DNA of 64,000 bases from CAXXOZ01 sp963676435 (GTDB taxonomy: Bacteria > Bacillota > Clostridia > Lachnospirales > Lachnospiraceae), in NCBI GenBank assembly GCA_963676435.2, contig CAXXOZ010000018.1:248001-312000 (forward strand). The letters run 5' to 3'. This document shows positions 9,150 to 17,527 of the stretch, in pieces (the first letter of the stretch is position 1; every line of letters begins with the position of its first letter). Under the pieces are notes generated by a model that was not told where the DNA came from, did not search any database, and saw only the letters and a program-made list of their open reading frames with translations. Both the position numbers and the translations under genes were made by a program.

Positions 9150-9324
9150 GAATCATTAAAAATACATAAATGAGTATTGGTATGGCAATTGTTGCATAAA
9201 GAGATGCGTTAAACATAGAATGATATATTGGGTTATTTAACATTGCAAGGATAAAAGTAGTAAGGTAAAGACCTAATAATATAATTATGCCTAATATTGC
9301 CAGTGCTCTTTTTATTAGTTTCAA
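9127..9324 (-). CDS. Small two-helix membrane protein, unknown function
   Basis: A 65-residue protein with two hydrophobic helices (about residues 7-29 and 40-60) and a lysine-rich C-terminus, so both ends probably face the cytoplasm. I do not recognise a family. The start is TTG at 9324, supported by AAGGAG eight bases upstream on the minus strand. It overlaps deoC tail to tail by about 23 bases. Confidence 0.55.
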   Translation of the reverse strand: MKLIKRALAILGIIILLGLYLTTFILAMLNNPIYHSMFNASLYATIAIPILIYVFLMILKLVKKK

Positions 9325-9417
9325 AATGTAAACTCCTTTATTAGTTTATTGATTTGTCAATTATAACTTTTTTGGAGTAGTATATCAACAAAAAAATATT
9401 TTAAAGGAAGAAAAAAG

Positions 9418-9930
9418 ATGGAAGAAAAAATAACTTTACTTGAAAAATGGAGAAATTACGCGTATATGTCTCAAAAAACAGAGCAGGAAAGTCAAATGTT
9501 CTGGGGAAATTATTTTTCACTTGAAAAAGGAATATACGAAACAATACTAAAAAATCCAAAAGAACCTGTGACAGGAAAAGTCAAAGACTTAGCAAAGAAA
9601 TTTGATGTAGAGTTACTTATAATGGTAGGATTTTTAGATGGAATAAATGAAAGTTTAGTAAAGAAAAATCCTATTGAGGAAATGGATGAAAATACAGAAG
9701 TAAGCCTTGAGTATGATATAGAATTACTATATAAAAATATGGTAGAAGCAAAGGCAGACTGGTTATATGAACTAAAAGAATGGGATGATTTGATTTCAGA
9801 AGACAGAAGATCAGTATTATATAAAGAGCAAAGAAAATCTCATACAGTTGTGAAAGATAAAAAAGTAGGAAGAAATGATCCATGTCCATGTGGAAGCGGT
9901 AAAAAGTTTAAACAATGTTGTGGGAGGTAG
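9418..9930 (+). CDS. SEC-C motif protein
   Basis: A 170-residue acidic, helical protein ending in a SEC-C zinc motif (GRNDPCPCGSGKKFKQCC), the same metal-binding tail found on SecA. From family knowledge the motif binds zinc and mediates contact with other proteins, often ribosome- or SecB-like partners. The first 145 residues match no catalytic family I recognise. ATG at 9418 follows AAAGGAAG. A rhodanese lipoprotein gene begins 3 bases after its stop. Confidence 0.75.
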   Translation: MEEKITLLEKWRNYAYMSQKTEQESQMFWGNYFSLEKGIYETILKNPKEPVTGKVKDLAKKFDVELLIMVGFLDGINESLVKKNPIEEMDENTEVSLEYDIELLYKNMVEAKADWLYELKEWDDLISEDRRSVLYKEQRKSHTVVKDKKVGRNDPCPCGSGKKFKQCCGR

Positions 9931-9933
9931 AAA

Positions 9934-10362
9934 ATGAAAAAAGTATTAGTTATAGTATTGGCGTTAATATTTATATTGCCTGGTTGTTCTTCTAATGAAG
10001 AAAGCAACGAAACAAGTAGCGAAATAAGTACTGAAAATACTGAAGCGGTCTATAGAGAAATAACTGCTGAGCAAGCAAAAGAGATGATGGATTCAGGAGA
10101 AGAAATTATAATCTTAGATGTGCGAACTGATGCTGAATTCGAAGAAGCTCATATTGAAGGAGCTATATTAATACCTGATTATGAAATTGAAAACCTTGCA
10201 GAAAGTCAATTGCCTGATAAAAACAGCACGATATTAATATATTGTAGAAGCGGAAGAAGAAGTGAAGGTGCTGCGCTGAAATTAGTTGAAATGGGATACA
10301 CGGGAATATATGATTTTGGTGGAATCATTGACTGGCCATATGAAACTGTGTCAGGTAAGTAA
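9934..10362 (+). CDS. Rhodanese-domain lipoprotein
   Basis: A 142-residue exported protein. Residues 1-18 form a lipoprotein signal peptide with the lipobox LPGC at 16-19, then a short Ser/Glu/Asn-rich linker. The single rhodanese domain has the entry motif LDVRTDAEFEEAHIEGA and the active-site loop YCRSGRRS with the persulfide-forming cysteine. It should carry or transfer sulfane sulfur on the outer face of the membrane; the physiological partner is unknown. It is coupled to the SEC-C gene upstream and converges with the next gene, whose end is 3 bases away. Confidence 0.87.
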   Translation: MKKVLVIVLALIFILPGCSSNEESNETSSEISTENTEAVYREITAEQAKEMMDSGEEIIILDVRTDAEFEEAHIEGAILIPDYEIENLAESQLPDKNSTILIYCRSGRRSEGAALKLVEMGYTGIYDFGGIIDWPYETVSGK

Positions 10363-10365
10363 AAA

Positions 10366-11334
10366 TTAATTTGTTTTATTATTATCAGTATATCCAACTT
10401 TAGTGTCGAGATAATTCATTTGTAAGTACTCAAGAATTTTCTCGACTGCTTCTTTGTCATTACCCTTTAGTGAAATAGTATAAAATTTAGTTATTATAAC
10501 ATCCAAAGTATAGGATAGCTTTGTTTTTATCCATAGTATTTTGTGCCATTTTGTATGCTCATAAACCCTTGTGATTTTTACAAGTGGAACCATGACTATG
10601 CCATTGTTTGCAAACTCCACTAAATAGCTCTTTGTTATAACGATTTTATTTACAATCATTACTATTCCATTTTCTAATTCATAATCAAGAGCTTTTAGCT
10701 GAACTTGTTTAGAACCGAATTTTTTAAGTTTGCCACATGCTGGATGTAAAATTGGAAAATTTATGTAAACTAAATTTATTATTAATATATATAAAGATAT
10801 TAATAGAAGAACTAATATAGCTAAGGCAAGATAGATATATAGACTATGATCGAACTCTAATTCATTGATGAAAATAGAATAAGAAGATTCTTTTAAAGCC
10901 TCAGGTGTCCAACCAAGAGTTTCAGCATAGTCAGAAAACATTTTCTCGTCTATAGAATCAATTTTAGTTAGTTTAGCAACGCCGCTATAACCATTTAGAG
11001 TTTCAGGTCTGTTTTTTAAGTTTTCATCAGAAAGAATTAAGAAACTTGCTTTTTTATCTGAAAATGTAAAATAGTAATAACCAACAATTTCTTCATCAGA
11101 AACATACTCACCTATAAAATAGAATTCATCGTCAAAGTCATAGTTAACATACCTAGTACCATCTTGATATAAAGACTGGGCATTTGAAGGAGATGATAGG
11201 GTTATTGGAAAAATCATTTTCATAAACGGGGTAAAAATTAAAAACACAGCGATTACTAAAATTATTACTCCTGGAAATATTAAGTTTTTTTTACAAACTT
11301 TTTTGATATGATTTTCAATATTATACTTAATCAT
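10366..11334 (-). CDS. Two-helix membrane protein, unknown function
   Basis: A 322-residue protein with a hydrophobic helix near residues 19-41, an outside domain of about 125 residues, a second helix near 168-192 and a cytoplasmic C-terminal domain. The domain order resembles other clostridial envelope proteins of unknown function; no catalytic motif is visible. ATG at 11334 is backed by GGAGG on the minus strand. It stands alone on its strand, divergent from the methyltransferase gene. Confidence 0.6.
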   Translation of the reverse strand: MIKYNIENHIKKVCKKNLIFPGVIILVIAVFLIFTPFMKMIFPITLSSPSNAQSLYQDGTRYVNYDFDDEFYFIGEYVSDEEIVGYYYFTFSDKKASFLILSDENLKNRPETLNGYSGVAKLTKIDSIDEKMFSDYAETLGWTPEALKESSYSIFINELEFDHSLYIYLALAILVLLLISLYILIINLVYINFPILHPACGKLKKFGSKQVQLKALDYELENGIVMIVNKIVITKSYLVEFANNGIVMVPLVKITRVYEHTKWHKILWIKTKLSYTLDVIITKFYTISLKGNDKEAVEKILEYLQMNYLDTKVGYTDNNKTN

Positions 11335-11476
11335 AAGACCTCCAAATTAATTAAATACACTTCTTACAGTATAAATTATACATTGTAAATAATCAACTTC
11401 TATTCATGTGTAAAAGGGTTAAATATAGTAAAAAATAGGTCTTTATGATATAATTTCAATGATTGGGAGGAATAAT

Positions 11477-12232
11477 ATGGAAGCATATAGTAATCTTTCG
11501 AAAGTGTACGATGTGTTTATGGATAATGTTGATTATAAAAAATGGGGAAAATATTTATATTCTTTATTAAAGGAATTTGATATAAATGAAGGTTTAATAT
11601 TAGATCTTGGATGTGGAACAGGCAATATATGTGAATATCTATCAGGGAAAAAATATGATATGATTGGTGTTGATAATTCAAGTGAAATGTTAAGTATTGC
11701 TCAGGAGAAAAATGTTAAACTAAAAAAAGATATTTTGTATCTCAACCAGGATATGAGGGATTTTGAATTGTATGGAACGGTGAGAGCAGTGATTAGCAAC
11801 TGTGATTCCTTAAACTACATAACTAATTTAAAAGAGCTTATAAAAGTTTTTAAACTAGTAAATAATTATCTTGATCCAAAAGGAATATTTATTTTTGATA
11901 TGAACACAGGATATAAATATGAAAAAATTGGGGATTCAGTGATAGCTGAAAATAGAGAGGAAACCAGTTTTATTTGGGAAAATTCATATAATAAAAAGAA
12001 ACATCTAAATCGATATGATTTAACACTTTTTTTAAAAGAGGAAGATGATTTATATAGAAAGAAAGAAGAAGTACACATACAAAAAGCATATAGTATAGAT
12101 GAAGTTAAATCAGCTTTAATGAAATCAGGACTGGAATTTGTTAACTGCTATGATTGTTTTACTAAAGAAGAACCAAGATTAGATAGTGAAAGACTTCATT
12201 TTATTGCAAGAGAGAATGGAAAGGAAATATAG
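11477..12232 (+). CDS. Class I SAM-dependent methyltransferase
   Basis: A 251-residue cytosolic methyltransferase. The SAM-binding glycine loop LDLGCGTG is at about residues 42-49, followed by the acidic GVDNSSEML strand and a later NCDSLNYI segment. The substrate cannot be predicted. I chose ATG 11477 because GGGAGGAAT lies just before it; the upstream ATG at 11459 would put the ribosome binding site inside the gene. A TGATATAAT extended -10 lies at 11446-11454. The hslO start follows its stop by one base, so the two genes form an operon. Confidence 0.85.
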   Translation: MEAYSNLSKVYDVFMDNVDYKKWGKYLYSLLKEFDINEGLILDLGCGTGNICEYLSGKKYDMIGVDNSSEMLSIAQEKNVKLKKDILYLNQDMRDFELYGTVRAVISNCDSLNYITNLKELIKVFKLVNNYLDPKGIFIFDMNTGYKYEKIGDSVIAENREETSFIWENSYNKKKHLNRYDLTLFLKEEDDLYRKKEEVHIQKAYSIDEVKSALMKSGLEFVNCYDCFTKEEPRLDSERLHFIARENGKEI

Positions 12233-12233
12233 T

Positions 12234-13112
12234 ATGTCAGATTATATAGTAAGAGGAATGGCAGCAAATGGTCAAATAAGAGTTTTAGCTGCCACAACAA
12301 AAGAAACAGTAGAAAAGGCAAGAGAATTACACAATACAAGTCCAGTTGCAACAGCAGCATTAGGTCGTTTATTAACAGCTGGAGCTATGATGGGCGCCAT
12401 GATGAAAGAGGAAAAAGATATTATTACTCTTCAAATTCGAGGAACAGGCCCAATACAAGGTTTGGTAGTCACAGCTGATAGTAGTGCAAATGTAAAAGGG
12501 TATGTATTTAATCCAAATGTTATAATACCAGCAAACAAAGATGGTAAGCTGGATGTTGCAGAGGCAATAGGAGTAGGAATGCTAAGTGTCACAAGGGACT
12601 TAGGAATGAAAGAACCTTATTCAAGTCAGACTAATTTAATAACCAGTGAAATAGCTGAGGACATAACTCATTATTTTGCAAATTCAGAGCAGGTTCCTTC
12701 AGCAGTTGCTCTTGGAGTTTTAATGAATAAAGATAATACTGTTAAGCAAGCAGGTGGTTTTATAATTCAGCTTTTACCTTTTGCAGATGAAAAATTAATA
12801 GATAAACTTGAAGAAAATATTAATAAGATATCTTCAATCACAAGTCTTCAGGAAAAAGGTATGAGCCCAGAAGAAATACTTAAAGAAGTTTTAGGGGACC
12901 TAGATCTTGATATTATGGATACTATACCAACAAGCTTTTTTTGTAATTGCGAAAAAGAAAGAGTGGAAAATGCAATAACATGTGTTGGTAAAAAAGAAAT
13001 TGATGAAATGATTTCAGAAGGAAAAGAAATTGAAGTGAATTGTCATTTTTGTAGTACTTCATATAAATTTTCAGTAGATGAATTAAAGGAACTTAGAAAA
13101 AAAGCAAAGTAA
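12234..13112 (+). CDS. hslO: Redox-regulated chaperone Hsp33
   Basis: A 292-residue chaperone that holds unfolding proteins after oxidative stress. The C-terminal zinc switch is complete: CNC after TSFF and CHFC after EVN, the four cysteines whose disulfides activate the chaperone. N-terminal motifs LGRLLTAGAMMGAMMK and LQIRGTGPIQGL are typical. ATG 12234 gives the family length and is preceded by AAAGGAAA; in-frame starts further upstream lie inside the methyltransferase gene. The unit ends in the hairpin at 13126-13147. Confidence 0.95.
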   Translation: MSDYIVRGMAANGQIRVLAATTKETVEKARELHNTSPVATAALGRLLTAGAMMGAMMKEEKDIITLQIRGTGPIQGLVVTADSSANVKGYVFNPNVIIPANKDGKLDVAEAIGVGMLSVTRDLGMKEPYSSQTNLITSEIAEDITHYFANSEQVPSAVALGVLMNKDNTVKQAGGFIIQLLPFADEKLIDKLEENINKISSITSLQEKGMSPEEILKEVLGDLDLDIMDTIPTSFFCNCEKERVENAITCVGKKEIDEMISEGKEIEVNCHFCSTSYKFSVDELKELRKKAK

Positions 13113-13125
13113 GATAATTAATAAA

Positions 13126-13147
13126 GAAGCCCCATTTTAGGGGCTTC
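13126..13147 (+). terminator. Terminator after hslO
   Basis: GAAGCCCC (13126-13133) pairs with GGGGCTTC (13140-13147) across a 6-base loop. The stem is strong but the following tract is only AATACTG. Confidence 0.6.
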
Positions 13148-13227
13148 AATACTGTAATCATCTGTAAATAATTGAGCTTTTTTTATAACTTTATATTAAA
13201 AAAAAGGCACACCATTTAACTAACTGA

Positions 13228-13428
13228 TTATAATTTTGTTACGTTTGTCGCTTGAGGACCTTTTTCTCCATTAACGATTTCAAACTCAACTTCTGCACCT
13301 TCTTCAAGTGACTTGAAGCCATCCATATTGAGTCCTGAGTAGTGAACGAATACATCGTTTCCTGCTTCATCGCTAATAAATCCGTAACCTTTTTGGTTGT
13401 TAAACCATTTTACCGTACCTTTGTTCAT
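13228..13428 (-). CDS. Cold-shock protein
   Basis: A 66-residue single cold-shock domain that binds single-stranded RNA and DNA. Both RNA-binding motifs are present: KGYGFIS (RNP1) and VFVHYS (RNP2), with the leading GTVKWFNNQ. ATG 13428 is the normal CspA-family start; GGAGG is positioned upstream at about 13437-13441. The promoter lies at 13484-13512, leaving a leader of about 48 bases. Confidence 0.93.
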   Translation of the reverse strand: MNKGTVKWFNNQKGYGFISDEAGNDVFVHYSGLNMDGFKSLEEGAEVEFEIVNGEKGPQATNVTKL

Positions 13429-13483
13429 TCTTATGATACCTCCGAAAATATTTGAATTGTAGTCACGCTCTGCAACTAAATTT

Positions 13484-13512
13484 AACATATCATAAAAAAA
13501 TCGGGGTGTCAA
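13484..13512 (-). promoter_or_regulatory. Promoter of the cold-shock gene
   Basis: On the minus strand a perfect TTGACA (13512-13507) is followed after 17 bases by TATGTT (13489-13484). Confidence 0.6.
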
Positions 13513-13604
13513 TAAATTAATGAATAAAGTGTTTGAATTGAATAGACAACTAAAACACCTTGAACTTTTTGTGAATACTATATTTTTTATAAGGAAAATG
13601 GTAC

Positions 13605-13633
13605 TTGACGGTGTTATTTCATTATGATAAAGT
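13605..13633 (+). promoter_or_regulatory. Promoter of the P-type ATPase transcript
   Basis: TTGACG (13605-13610), 17-base spacer, TAAAGT (13628-13633) with an extended TGA immediately before the -10. Transcription would begin just upstream of the riboswitch aptamer. Confidence 0.6.
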
Positions 13634-13645
13634 AACCTTAAATAA

Positions 13646-13740
13646 TCCTGAGGGAGTAACTTGCCATAAATGGTTCGCCTGTCGTCAATACGGATATCCC
13701 GGCAGTCGAAATACGGTTTTTGTATTTAGTGAGACTCAGT
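13646..13740 (+). ncRNA. yybP-ykoY (manganese) riboswitch aptamer
   Basis: The leader shows the conserved parts in order: CCTGAGGGAGTAAC near 13647, GTCGTCAATACGGA at 13681-13694, CCCGGC, and a closing GTGAGACTCAG ending at 13739. The first and last parts pair as P1 (CTGAG with CTCAG). These loops match the yybP-ykoY consensus as I remember it from Lactococcus yoaB, where the RNA senses Mn2+ and turns on a P-type ATPase; here too a P-type ATPase follows. A covariance-model search would settle it. Confidence 0.85.
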
Positions 13741-13768
13741 CGAAGTTTTTTCGACTAAGTTTTTTTTT
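13738..13768 (+). terminator. Riboswitch expression-platform terminator
   Basis: AGTCGAA (13738-13744) pairs with TTCGACT (13750-13756), followed by AAG and nine T residues at 13760-13768. The 5' arm overlaps the 3' strand of P1, so a stable metal-bound aptamer should prevent the terminator: an on-switch with metal. Confidence 0.8.
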
Positions 13769-13807
13769 ACATTTATATAGGAAATGTTTTGGAAGGAGTA
13801 ATTATTG

Positions 13808-16420
13808 ATGAAATATGAATTGCAGGAATCCAAGGAGGTAATGAGAAGTTTAGGTACCCCGAGAGAAGGACTTTCTTCAGAAAAAGTAATTGAAAATAGA
13901 GAAAGGTATGGGGAGAATAGACTTAATGAAGAAAAGAGTAAGTCACCTGTTCTGGTTTTTCTATCCCAATTCAAGGACTTTTTAGTAATTATACTTATAG
14001 TTGCTGCCCTAATTTCAATGGTAATGGGCAAACTTGAAAGTACAATTGTTATCATTGCTGTTTTGATATTAAATGCAGTTCTTGGTACCGTTCAACATAT
14101 CAAGGCCGAGGAGTCATTGAAAAGTCTAAAAGCTTTATCTTCGCCAACAGCTAAAGTAAAAAGGAATGGACAGGTTATTGAAATCCCTTCAAAAGAAGTA
14201 GTTGTAGGAGATTTGTTGGTTTTAGATGCAGGAGATTATGTGGCTGCAGATGGACGAATCGTTGAGTGTAAGAGTTTAAAGACTAATGAAAGTGCTCTTA
14301 CTGGAGAATCTGAAAGTGTAGATAAGACTGAAGAAATAATGGAAGGTGAAACCTTGGCATTAGGAGATCAGTTAAATAGAGTATTTTCAAGCAGCTTTGT
14401 AACTTATGGTAGAGGTATAGCGATAGTAACAGAAGTTGGAACCAAAACTGAAATTGGTAAAATTTCAGATTTAATAGCTTCTGCAAAAGAAAAGGCCACA
14501 CCACTACAAAAAAATCTGGATGATTTTGGTAAGAAACTTGCAATAGTAATTATGGTAATATCAGCGATAGTATTTGGGCTTAGTATGTTCCATGGAGATA
14601 CTATTATGAATGCTCTAATGTTTGCGATTTCTTTAGCTGTTGCAGCTATACCAGAAGCTTTAAGTTCAATTGTTACAATTGTTCTTGCTTTAGGAACTAG
14701 AAAACTTGCTGAAGAGAATGCTATTATTAGAAAGTTGCATTCTGTGGAGAGTTTAGGAAGTATATCAGTAATTTGTTCTGATAAAACAGGTACATTAACT
14801 CAAAACAAAATGACAATTAAAAAGATATTTATAAATAATAAACTTACAGATGCTAAGGATGCAGATGTAAAGGATAAATTAGTAGACAAATTAATGACTT
14901 CGGGGATTCTTTGTAGTGATGTGGAGAGAGCAGATGGAAAAACTATCGGAGATCCAACAGAAATAGCGATGATTGATTTTGGTGAATCTCATAATAAAAT
15001 TGGAAACGAAGTTAGAAATACATATCCAAGACTTTCGGAAATTCCATTTGACAGTGACAGAAAATTAATGACTACACATCATAAAATAGAAGATAAGTAC
15101 ATTTCTATTACCAAAGGTGCTTTGGATGTAATTCTTTGCAGGGCAGTGAAAATAGAAACTCAAGATGGTGTTAGAGAAATAACAAAACAAGACATTGAAA
15201 GTTTTGAAGAAATAAATTATCAGCTTTCAGATTCAGGACTTAGAGTTTTAGCTTTTGCATGGAAAGATGCAGATGAAAAAGAGCTTAATTCTGAATCGGA
15301 AAACAATTTAACAATTTTAGGGTTGATGGCAATGATGGATCCTCCTAGAGTGGATTCAGCAGAGGCTGTTTTAGCATGTAAAAAAGCTGGAATCAAGCCA
15401 ATAATGATTACAGGAGACCATAAAATCACAGCAAAGGCAATAGCGAGAGAAATTGGTCTATATGAAGATGGTGACTTAGTAATAGAAGGAAGAGAAATAG
15501 AAGGTATGTCAGATGAGGAGCTAAGAGAAGTGGCTCCAGGTGTTAGTGTCTATGCCAGAGTTTCTCCAGAACATAAAATAAGAATAGTCTCAGCATGGCA
15601 GTTTTTAGGTAATGTAGTTGCAATGACAGGTGATGGTGTAAATGATGCACCGGCTCTTAAAAAAGCTGATGTCGGTGTGGCTATGGGAATCACAGGAACA
15701 GAAGTAGCTAAAGATGCAGCTAGTATGGTTCTAACTGATGACCGTTTTGCTACTATAGTAAAGGCCATTAATAATGGAAGAAGTATATATGGAAATATCA
15801 TGAATGCTGTTAAATTCCTTCTTTCAGGTAATACGGCTGGTATTTTGGCAGTTATTTATGCTTCACTGGTTGGCTTACCGGCTCCATTTGCACCGGTACA
15901 TTTATTGTTTATAAATCTTTTAACTGACAGTTTGCCAGCAATAGCAATAGGTATAGAACCAGCTCATAGCTCTTTAATGAATGAAAAACCAAGAGATGTC
16001 AATAAACCAATTATGGATAGGAAATTCATGACAGAAATATTGTTTGAAGGTGTTGTTATAGGTATAGTTACAATGACTGCATTTTACATTGGTCAAAATC
16101 AAAGTTCAGTAGGTGCAGGAATGACCATGGCGTTTGTTACTCTTAGTTTATCAAGACTTGTTCATGGATTTAACTGTAGAACAAATGGTCCATTGAGAAA
16201 AGGAAGTGTTTTTTCAAATCCATTTAGTTTCTATGCATTGATTTTAGGAATTATTCTTTTAGCATGTGTGTTGTTTATAAAACCTTTATATAGTCTTTTT
16301 GAAATAACACCATTAACAACACTTCAGATAGGTTATATAGGAGCTCTTTCAATAATACCTCTTATCGTGGTACAAATAGGTAAAAGAATATATGAAGCAA
16401 CTAGAAAAATCAAAAAGTAA
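13808..16420 (+). CDS. P-type cation ATPase, probably Mn2+ (or Ca2+) exporter
   Basis: An 870-residue P2-type ATPase with the phosphorylated Asp in SDKTGTLT near residue 325, the TGES actuator loop (LTGESESV) near 163, PEALSS in the fourth membrane helix, MITGDHKITA and TGDGVNDAPALKKADVG in the hinge. Cation ATPase N- and C-terminal domains and about ten membrane helices are present. The Mn2+ riboswitch in front argues for manganese export, as in Lactococcus YoaB, rather than bulk calcium transport; that is inference. ATG 13808 sits 9 bases after GGAAGGAG; a TTG two residues up is possible. Confidence 0.9.
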   Translation: MKYELQESKEVMRSLGTPREGLSSEKVIENRERYGENRLNEEKSKSPVLVFLSQFKDFLVIILIVAALISMVMGKLESTIVIIAVLILNAVLGTVQHIKAEESLKSLKALSSPTAKVKRNGQVIEIPSKEVVVGDLLVLDAGDYVAADGRIVECKSLKTNESALTGESESVDKTEEIMEGETLALGDQLNRVFSSSFVTYGRGIAIVTEVGTKTEIGKISDLIASAKEKATPLQKNLDDFGKKLAIVIMVISAIVFGLSMFHGDTIMNALMFAISLAVAAIPEALSSIVTIVLALGTRKLAEENAIIRKLHSVESLGSISVICSDKTGTLTQNKMTIKKIFINNKLTDAKDADVKDKLVDKLMTSGILCSDVERADGKTIGDPTEIAMIDFGESHNKIGNEVRNTYPRLSEIPFDSDRKLMTTHHKIEDKYISITKGALDVILCRAVKIETQDGVREITKQDIESFEEINYQLSDSGLRVLAFAWKDADEKELNSESENNLTILGLMAMMDPPRVDSAEAVLACKKAGIKPIMITGDHKITAKAIAREIGLYEDGDLVIEGREIEGMSDEELREVAPGVSVYARVSPEHKIRIVSAWQFLGNVVAMTGDGVNDAPALKKADVGVAMGITGTEVAKDAASMVLTDDRFATIVKAINNGRSIYGNIMNAVKFLLSGNTAGILAVIYASLVGLPAPFAPVHLLFINLLTDSLPAIAIGIEPAHSSLMNEKPRDVNKPIMDRKFMTEILFEGVVIGIVTMTAFYIGQNQSSVGAGMTMAFVTLSLSRLVHGFNCRTNGPLRKGSVFSNPFSFYALILGIILLACVLFIKPLYSLFEITPLTTLQIGYIGALSIIPLIVVQIGKRIYEATRKIKK

Positions 16421-16435
16421 AACTGGGAGAAAAAA

Positions 16436-17158
16436 ATGAAATATCAAATAGATGCACATACTCATACAATAGCAAGTGGACATGCATTTAATACAATATT
16501 AGAAATGGCCAAAGCAGCAGCAGAAAAAAATCTTACAATGCTTGGTATAACCGAACACACTGAGTGTATGCCAGGATCGTGTCATAGGGTTTATTTTACA
16601 AACCTAAAAGTGTTAGACAGGGAAATGTTTGGTGTGGAAATGTTGTTTGGTGCAGAATTAAACATAATAGGATATGATGGAAAGCTTGATATCCCTGACT
16701 GGATTATTAAGAAACTGGACATTACAGTTGCAAGTATTCATAATCTTTGTCTAGGTGCAGGCACCAAAGAACAAAACACAGCAGCAATAATTAATACAAT
16801 AAAAAATCCTTTGGTAGATATTATTGGACATCCTGATGATGGTATGTTTCCTATGGACTATCTTCCGATAGCAAAGGCCGCCAAAGAACATAATACATTA
16901 TTAGAAGTAAATAATTCGTCACTATCTCCAAACAGTTTTAGAGACAATGCAAGAGAAAACTATATAGAATTATTGACCCATTGTAAAAATCTTAATGTAC
17001 CAATAATAATTGATTCAGACGCACATTATTCAGGACATGTAGGAGCACACGATTATGCAGACGAAGTCTTAACATATGTAGACTTTCCTAAAGAATTAAT
17101 ACTTAATTATTATCCAGAAAAATTTAAAAAGTATATACGCAAATATAAAAACAAATAG
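16436..17158 (+). CDS. PHP-domain phosphatase, YcdX-like
   Basis: A 240-residue single PHP domain. Metal ligands are visible in order: HTHT at residues 8-11, TEHTE, GAELN, SIHN, GHPDD and DSDAH, the pattern of the trinuclear-zinc YcdX group of phosphatases. The natural substrate is not known. It follows the ATPase by 15 bases and so is probably in the riboswitch-controlled transcript. The promoter of the next gene overlaps its stop. Confidence 0.85.
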   Translation: MKYQIDAHTHTIASGHAFNTILEMAKAAAEKNLTMLGITEHTECMPGSCHRVYFTNLKVLDREMFGVEMLFGAELNIIGYDGKLDIPDWIIKKLDITVASIHNLCLGAGTKEQNTAAIINTIKNPLVDIIGHPDDGMFPMDYLPIAKAAKEHNTLLEVNNSSLSPNSFRDNARENYIELLTHCKNLNVPIIIDSDAHYSGHVGAHDYADEVLTYVDFPKELILNYYPEKFKKYIRKYKNK

Positions 17159-17220
17159 ACTTTCATACTTTAATATGCTAAAATACTCCTAACTATTAGT
17201 TGGAGTATAAAGGAGTATTT
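17156..17220 (+). promoter_or_regulatory. Promoter and inverted-repeat leader of the TrpR-like gene
   Basis: TAGACT (17156-17161), 17-base spacer and TGCTAAAAT (extended -10, TAAAAT 17179-17184). AAATACTCC at 17181-17189 can pair with GGAGTAT at 17202-17208 or with GGAGTATTT at 17212-17220, which contains the ribosome binding site. This may be a repressor operator or a translational switch. Confidence 0.5.
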
Positions 17221-17508
17221 ATGAGTAAAAGTATCAGAACAGAAACAGTGGATCATTTTTTTGACGGTGTAATGACATTGAAAAGTAAAGAAGAATGCTA
17301 TAGTTTTTTTGAAGATGTGTGTACTATTAATGAACTTCTAGCAATTTCTCAAAGATATGAAGTAGCAAAAATGCTTAGAGAAAAACATACATATTTGGAA
17401 ATTGCAGAAAAAACAGGAGCTTCTACAGCCACAATAAGTAGAGTGAATAGATCCTTAAATTATGGTAATGATGGATATGATATGGTTTTTGATAGATTAA
17501 AAAAATAA
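17221..17508 (+). CDS. TrpR-related regulator, YerC/YecD family
   Basis: A 95-residue all-helical DNA-binding protein of the Trp-repressor superfamily. The helix-turn-helix is in YLEIAEKTGASTATISRVNRSL. The family, typified by Bacillus YerC, often lies next to pcrA, exactly as here; in Bacillus it has been linked to histidine genes, but the ligand in this organism is unknown. ATG 17221 follows AAAGGAG; earlier in-frame TTG at 17200 would bury the ribosome binding site. Inverted repeats overlapping promoter and ribosome binding site suggest self-control. Confidence 0.85.
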   Translation: MSKSIRTETVDHFFDGVMTLKSKEECYSFFEDVCTINELLAISQRYEVAKMLREKHTYLEIAEKTGASTATISRVNRSLNYGNDGYDMVFDRLKK

Positions 17509-17527
17509 ATTTTAGGGTATAGTATTT

